Below the pieces are notes generated by a model. The model did not search any database and was not told the origin of the DNA. It saw nothing but the letters and a program-made list of their open reading frames with translations. Source: Planctomycetaceae bacterium (GTDB lineage: Bacteria > Planctomycetota > UBA1135 > GCA-002686595). Taken from it: 9,643 bases of DNA. Position 1 is the first letter of the stretch. Each line of letters begins with the position of its first letter. A program made the position numbers and the translations under genes. Below, in pieces: positions 6,372-9,643 of the stretch. The stretch covers positions 1 to 9,643 of the forward strand of contig JABWBL010000090.1 of NCBI GenBank assembly GCA_013360535.1, written 5' to 3'.

Positions 6372-7091
6372 TCATTCCGCCTTGAGCGCACGGACTTCGC
6401 GGGCGGTGAGCGGTCGGTGGGCGCCTTGCGCGAGCTCACCGAGTCGGATGGGGCCGATCGCGACCCTGTGCAGCGCCAAAACGCGGCTGCCGACGGCCTC
6501 GAGCATGCGGCGCACCTGCCGATTGCGGCCTTCGGTGATCGTGAGCTCGATTCGCGTGCCCGTGGGCGTGTCTTCGAGGCGCCGCACACGCGCGGGGCGC
6601 GTCGGGCCGTCGTCGAGCTCGACGCCGCGGCGCAGCCGTTCGAGCGTGTCGTCCTCGAGCGCACCCGCCGCCAGGCACTCGTAGGTCTTCTCGAGCTTCG
6701 ACTGCGGATTCGTGATGCGCTCGGCGAGGTCCGTGTCGTTCGTGAAGAGCAACAGCCCGCTGGTGTCCTTGTCGAGCCGACCGACCGGCGCGACCCAGGC
6801 CTTCACGTCGGCGAGCAACGTGTACACCGTCGCGCGCCCACGCTCGTCCTCGCGCGTCGTCACGAGGCCGACCGGCTTGTTCAGAGCGAAATACAGCAGC
6901 TTCCAGCGCTCGAGCGGCTGCTCGTCGAGCCGCACGTCGTCGCGCGTGAGGTCGACCCAGAACTGCGGATCGCGCTCGCGCAGCCCGTTGACCCGCACGC
7001 GGCCCTCGCGGATCGCCTGCTCGGCCTGCGTGCGGCTCATCACGCCCGCGCGGCTCAGCGCACGGTCGAGAGTCTTGCGTTCCGGTCTCAT
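6372..7091 (-). CDS. rluB: 23S rRNA pseudouridine synthase, RsuA/RluB family
   Basis: A 239-residue enzyme that isomerises a specific uridine of ribosomal RNA to pseudouridine. An S4 RNA-binding domain occupies about residues 5-60 (L-S-R-A-G-V-M-S-R...G-R-V-R-V-N-G). The catalytic domain carries G-R-L-D-K-D-T-S-G-L-L-L at 104-115, with catalytic Asp107, then E-K-T-Y at 134-137 and E-G-R-N-R-Q-V-R-R-M at 187-196. The end R-P-L-T-A-R-E-V-R-A-L is typical of RluB-like proteins, and the length is normal. RluB rather than RsuA or RluF is my best reading, not proven. ATG 7091 overlaps the upstream stop as ATGA and has GGAG (plus 7100-7103) 8 nt before it, so translation is probably coupled to the M24-like gene. 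An in-frame open extension upstream lies within that gene and is not used. Confidence 0.93.
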   Translation of the reverse strand: MRPERKTLDRALSRAGVMSRTQAEQAIREGRVRVNGLRERDPQFWVDLTRDDVRLDEQPLERWKLLYFALNKPVGLVTTREDERGRATVYTLLADVKAWVAPVGRLDKDTSGLLLFTNDTDLAERITNPQSKLEKTYECLAAGALEDDTLERLRRGVELDDGPTRPARVRRLEDTPTGTRIELTITEGRNRQVRRMLEAVGSRVLALHRVAIGPIRLGELAQGAHRPLTAREVRALKAE

Positions 7092-8098
7092 GCGCGTCGC
7101 TCCAGAATCGCCGGGCGGCCGTCGAGCTCGGGCCAACCTTCCATCGCCGTCAGCACTTCGCCGCTGCTCGTGAGCGTGTCCTCGGACTTCGTGCCCGTCA
7201 CCGACGGATTCCACGCGACGAGCTGGTGTTCCTTCACCGCGCGCGTCTCCGTCGGCGTCGCGACGAAGTTGCGCGGGTTGAAATCCAGCGGGCCGCCTTG
7301 GTGGTGGAGCTTCCAATCGCTCTCGAAGCCCTGCTCGGCGTACGTGCGTTGCGCGAGCGCGAACAGGTCGCACCAACGCGCGCCGGGCCGTGTCGCGGCG
7401 TGCAGCGTGCGGTCGACGGCGCACGCCGCGGCATGGCGGCGGCGCAGGTCGGGCGAGAGCGCTCCGAAGTGCACGATGCGAGTGAGCGCGACGATCAGGC
7501 CGTGCCGTTGCGCGCAGAGCACGAGCATCATCGACGTGCGCAGCTTCGAGTCCGTCGGAATCGGGTGGCGGAAGCGTGCGATGCGCTCGTCGGCGGCGCA
7601 CAGGATCACCGGCGCGTGGATCGCTCGACGGCGCAGCTCGAAAACGAGCTCCGCCGCGGCCTCCTGCTCGCTGTGGCCGGGCTTCAGGTCGAGCATGAGC
7701 TTGTGGAGCACCTCCGCGCTGTCGCGTCCGAGCGCGCGGGCGCGCTCGAGCTCGCGTTCCGTCAGCGGCGCACGCTCGTCCGCGAGCACATCGTCGGGCC
7801 AGTCGCTCGCGAAACGGCCCTCCGGCAGCTTCGGCGCCTCGGTCCACGGCCGCTCCACGATCTCCCAATCGCTCCCGAACACCTCGGCGCGCATTCGCGG
7901 CGCCTCGATCGCGTCGCACAGCACCACACGCCGCCTTGGCGACCACAGCACGCTCGCCACGCCCAGCTCCGACGACGCATCGCAGTGCACGTCGGCCCCG
8001 TCGGCGATCCACGCCACGTTCGCGCGCCGGCGCAGCCACAGGCCTTCGACGCCCAGCTCCGCACATCGCCGGGCGAGCCGCACTTCCTTGTCATTCAC
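7088..8098 (-). CDS. M24-fold (creatinase/aminopeptidase P-like) protein lacking most metal ligands
   Basis: A 336-residue protein with the two-part layout of Xaa-Pro aminopeptidase relatives: an N-terminal domain to about 105, then a pita-bread domain. Landmarks are L-K-P-G-H-S-E-Q-E-A-A-A-E at 138-150, H-G-L-I-V-A-L-T-R at 199-207, H-H-Q-G-G at 265-269 and W-N-P-S-V-T-G-T-K-S-E-D-T at 296-308. Active M24 enzymes need two Asp, one His and two Glu. Here the Asp before L-T-R is Ala204, the earlier Asp position reads L-V-L-C-A, and the first Glu (usually E-P) is Asn297; only a His at 265/266 and Glu306 persist. The remaining motifs are neat rather than decayed, so I infer a maintained non-classical subfamily with an unknown, perhaps non-peptidase, role. 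The start is GTG 8098; there is no Shine-Dalgarno, but a -10-like TACAAC lies 6 nt before it. The 3' end overlaps rluB by 4 bp. Confidence 0.85.
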   Translation of the reverse strand: MNDKEVRLARRCAELGVEGLWLRRRANVAWIADGADVHCDASSELGVASVLWSPRRRVVLCDAIEAPRMRAEVFGSDWEIVERPWTEAPKLPEGRFASDWPDDVLADERAPLTERELERARALGRDSAEVLHKLMLDLKPGHSEQEAAAELVFELRRRAIHAPVILCAADERIARFRHPIPTDSKLRTSMMLVLCAQRHGLIVALTRIVHFGALSPDLRRRHAAACAVDRTLHAATRPGARWCDLFALAQRTYAEQGFESDWKLHHQGGPLDFNPRNFVATPTETRAVKEHQLVAWNPSVTGTKSEDTLTSSGEVLTAMEGWPELDGRPAILERRA

Positions 8099-8104
8099 GG
8101 CGGT

Positions 8105-8110
8105 GTTGTA
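8105..8110 (-). promoter_or_regulatory. Candidate -10 element for a leaderless M24-like transcript
   Basis: TACAAC on the minus strand (GTTGTA on plus) ends 6 nt before GTG 8098 and matches TATAAT at four of six bases. No Shine-Dalgarno is present and no clear -35 is seen. The spacing would put the transcription start at the start codon. Confidence 0.35.
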
Positions 8111-8135
8111 GCACGCGCGCGCGGCCCGAATTCGC

Positions 8136-8141
8136 TAACCT
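8136..8141 (+). promoter_or_regulatory. Candidate -10 element for a leaderless transcript of the divergent gene
   Basis: TAACCT fits a TANNNT -10 hexamer and ends exactly 6 nt before GTG 8148. There is no Shine-Dalgarno ahead of GTG 8148 or ATG 8151. It mirrors the TACAAC element on the opposite strand. Confidence 0.4.
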
Positions 8142-8147
8142 GTCGCG

Positions 8148-9254
8148 GTGATGGAGCGAACGTGGGAGGTCCTGGCGTGGCGCGACGACGGCGTGGGCGA
8201 CGCCGTGCGCATCGCCGTGCCGGCCAAGGCGACGCTCGCGCGGCTGCATGACGTGCTCGGACGCGAGCTCAAGCTTGCGCGGGCGCCGTATTCGTACTTC
8301 CTGTCGGGCGAACCTTGGGACGAACGATCGCAGTTCGGCGGCAAGGGCACCGACGCACCCTACGAGGCGGAGAAGGCGCGAGTCGAGCGGCTCGCGTGGC
8401 GTCCGGGCGCGAACTTCCTCGAGCTTTCGCACGGCGACGATCCGCAGCCGGTGCTGCTCGTCGTCATCCGCGCGGCGGAGCAGGAGGTCGCGGCGCCGAC
8501 GGCGCTCGCGCACGAGCCACGGCCCGAGCCGATCGAGCTCGACGAGCTGCCGGACGAGGGCGAGGACGAGCCCGAGGACGACGCGAGCGAGCCGCTCGAG
8601 GACGAGGAGGCGCTCGGCAACTGGCTCTCGAACCTCGTGCGGTTTGCGCAAGACGAGCCCGAGCTCGCGCAGCCGGCGATGGCGCTCTCGACCTTCGCGG
8701 GGCCGGAGTTCCGCGGCTTGACGGTGCCCGACGCGCTGCCGCTCTTCACCGGCGCCGACAGCGAGCTGCATTTCCTCCTGTGGGCGATGCTCGATTTCGC
8801 CCTGCCCGGTGAGGAGACCGTCGCGCAGCGGTATTCGAAGCGCTGGCGCTCGCGCGGAACGCCCGCGGAGCGGCGTGTGCTCGACCGGCTGGTCGAGTCG
8901 TGGCTGGAATTGATCGAAATCGCCGAGCCCGAGGGCGACGGCTACGCGCTCGTGCGCTTCCCGCTCGAACCGCAGCGCAAGCCGCTGCGTGTGCAGCTTG
9001 GAACGGACCTTCCGCGGGGACTGCTCGCGGCCGCGCGCCTGATCGAGCTCGACGGCGAGCTGCAGCTCGTGCCGGGTGTGCTCGATTTCCCGAGTGCGCG
9101 CTCGCGCCGTGTCGTCGTCGAGCGCTTGCACGAGGCGCAGCAGCGCTCGCGTCTCGAATGGCCGCTGCTCCTGAAGCGCGACGGCCACGAGTTCCATCGG
9201 GCTGCGCGCGAAGCGTGGCTCGCGCAGGGGCTCGCGCTCGCGGGGAGGAACTGA
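8148..9254 (+). CDS. pRiA4b ORF-3-like domain protein with acidic linker and unknown C-terminus
   Basis: About 368 residues from GTG 8148 (367 from ATG 8151, an equally possible start). Residues about 5-108 resemble the pRiA4b ORF-3-like family: V-P-A-K-A-T-L-A-R-L-H near 24-34, then Y-S-Y-F-L-S-G-E-P-W, and a closing strand L-L-V-V-I-R-A. That family is of unknown biochemical function, found on plasmids, transposons and chromosomes. Residues about 123-154 form a strongly acidic Glu/Asp/Pro-rich linker, probably disordered. The C-terminal half (about 155-368) I do not recognise; it looks soluble and mainly helical at its end (V-V-V-E-R-L-H-E-A-Q-Q). No signal peptide or membrane segment is visible. 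The last codons contain the Shine-Dalgarno of the next gene, whose ATG begins one base after this stop, so the two proteins are probably made together. Confidence 0.85.
   Translation: MMERTWEVLAWRDDGVGDAVRIAVPAKATLARLHDVLGRELKLARAPYSYFLSGEPWDERSQFGGKGTDAPYEAEKARVERLAWRPGANFLELSHGDDPQPVLLVVIRAAEQEVAAPTALAHEPRPEPIELDELPDEGEDEPEDDASEPLEDEEALGNWLSNLVRFAQDEPELAQPAMALSTFAGPEFRGLTVPDALPLFTGADSELHFLLWAMLDFALPGEETVAQRYSKRWRSRGTPAERRVLDRLVESWLELIEIAEPEGDGYALVRFPLEPQRKPLRVQLGTDLPRGLLAAARLIELDGELQLVPGVLDFPSARSRRVVVERLHEAQQRSRLEWPLLLKRDGHEFHRAAREAWLAQGLALAGRN
9244..9249 (+). promoter_or_regulatory. Strong Shine-Dalgarno of the SWIM-domain gene
   Basis: GGAGGA lies 6 nt before ATG 9256 and inside the last codons of the preceding gene, whose TGA is at 9252-9254. 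This layout favours translational coupling. It contrasts with the absence of a Shine-Dalgarno at the first gene of the pair. Confidence 0.8.
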
Positions 9255-9255
9255 G

Positions 9256-9643
9256 ATGGCCCGCCCGCGCATCGAAGACGACCCGCTGGCGGCCTGGCGC
9301 CCGCATTTCTCGGTGGAAACGCAGCGCCGCGGCACCGAGTACGCGCTCTCGGGGCGCGTGCTCTCGATCGAGCGCGAGGGCAACTCCGTGGTGGCGTCGG
9401 TGCGCGGCGAGGGCCAGAGCTACCGCACCGGCGTCGACATCGCGTCGCGCAACATCCACACGGCGAGCTGCACGTGCCGCGCGTTCAGCGACTCGATGCC
9501 GTGCAAGCACGTGTTCGCGCTGCTGAGCGCGATCGCGGGCGTCGCTCCGGCGCAGACGAAGGACGAAGTCGTGCCGGGCCTGCGCTCGCCGCTGCGCACG
9601 TGGCTCGAGAACGTCGACCGGCTCGAGCGCGAGACCCGCGCGA
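9256..9643 (+). CDS. SWIM zinc-finger protein, N-terminal part (runs off the window)
   Basis: The frame is open from ATG 9256 to the window edge, giving the first 129 residues (M-A-R-P-R-I-E-D-D-P-L...). Residues about 15-60 match the usual lead-in of a SWIM module. The zinc ligands are Cys72, Cys74, Cys83 and His85, a C-x-C-x8-C-x-H pattern within T-A-S-C-T-C-R-A-F and P-C-K-H-V-F-A-L-L. SWIM fingers bind nucleic acid or protein. In bacteria an N-terminal SWIM often precedes a SNF2-type helicase, but this region alone cannot show which kind of protein follows. The sequence after the finger (about 100-129) is charged and helical. Strong ribosome-binding site and 1-bp gap to the upstream gene indicate an operon. 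Confidence 0.85.
   Translation, partial: MARPRIEDDPLAAWRPHFSVETQRRGTEYALSGRVLSIEREGNSVVASVRGEGQSYRTGVDIASRNIHTASCTCRAFSDSMPCKHVFALLSAIAGVAPAQTKDEVVPGLRSPLRTWLENVDRLERETRA

Noticed and set aside
3776..6385. Open plus-strand frame of about 870 codons opposite the transporter and phosphatase
   Set aside because: It has an Arg/Glu/His-rich biased composition, no recognisable motif, and spans two well-supported minus-strand genes and the spacer.
7092..8066. N-terminal extension of the pseudouridine synthase frame
   Set aside because: The extra residues are Arg/Ala-rich shadow of the M24-like gene. The family begins at the S4 domain, and ATG 7091 has its own Shine-Dalgarno and ATGA overlap.
6417..8111. 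Open plus-strand frames opposite the pseudouridine synthase and M24-like genes
   Set aside because: They show shadow composition without domains, while the minus-strand proteins have clear family motifs.
8111..8123. Alternating GC tract as a Z-DNA element
   Set aside because: Thirteen alternating bases are too short and too common in a genome of this composition to call a functional element.
8091..9383. Long minus-strand frame opposite the pRiA4b ORF-3-like gene
   Set aside because: It has Arg/Glu-rich shadow composition, no motif, and crosses the divergent promoter region and two genes.

Overview
The window is a GC-rich chromosomal segment with seven genes and no RNA gene, CRISPR array or insertion sequence that I can see. 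G or C at third codon positions is very common, and this produces long open antisense frames that are not genes. The best lineage clue is the large secreted protease. Its C-terminal domain has the Y-C-T-A-K...S-L-G-C pattern and a Q-W-W-x-R-D segment, which I associate from memory with secreted proteins of marine Planctomycetota (Pla3-type lineages). That assignment is inference, not a database result.

Left block, minus strand (read right to left): a HAD-type phosphatase (5288-6163), an organophosphate/phosphate-antiporter-like MFS transporter 21 bp downstream (3869-5266), and then a secreted subtilisin-family (S8) protease of about 1216 residues (99-3749). The phosphatase and transporter look like one transcription unit and suggest uptake and dephosphorylation of a phosphorylated organic compound. 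The protease lies 119 bp further on, behind a GC-only inverted repeat, and may be transcribed separately. Just past its stop codon are two small tandem duplications.

Between this block and the next gene is a 208-bp spacer (6164-6371) with an elaborate secondary-structure signature. It has an imperfect long-range inverted repeat with three collinear paired blocks, a 16-bp perfect palindrome, and a competing local hairpin. The proximal arm touches the likely ribosome-binding site of the phosphatase gene. It could be a structured leader or a small dispersed repeat, and it is the most unusual non-coding feature here.

Middle block, minus strand: an M24-fold protein that has lost most metal ligands (7088-8098) overlaps by 4 bp (ATGA) an RluB-type 23S rRNA pseudouridine synthase (6372-7091).

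Right block, plus strand: a gene divergent from the M24 gene across only 49 bp (8148-9254) encodes a pRiA4b ORF-3-like N-terminus, an acidic linker and an unrecognised C-terminal half. One base later, behind a strong Shine-Dalgarno, starts a SWIM zinc-finger protein (9256 to the window edge, incomplete). The divergent spacer has -10-like hexamers exactly 6 nt before a GTG codon on each side, which would fit leaderless transcripts in both directions.
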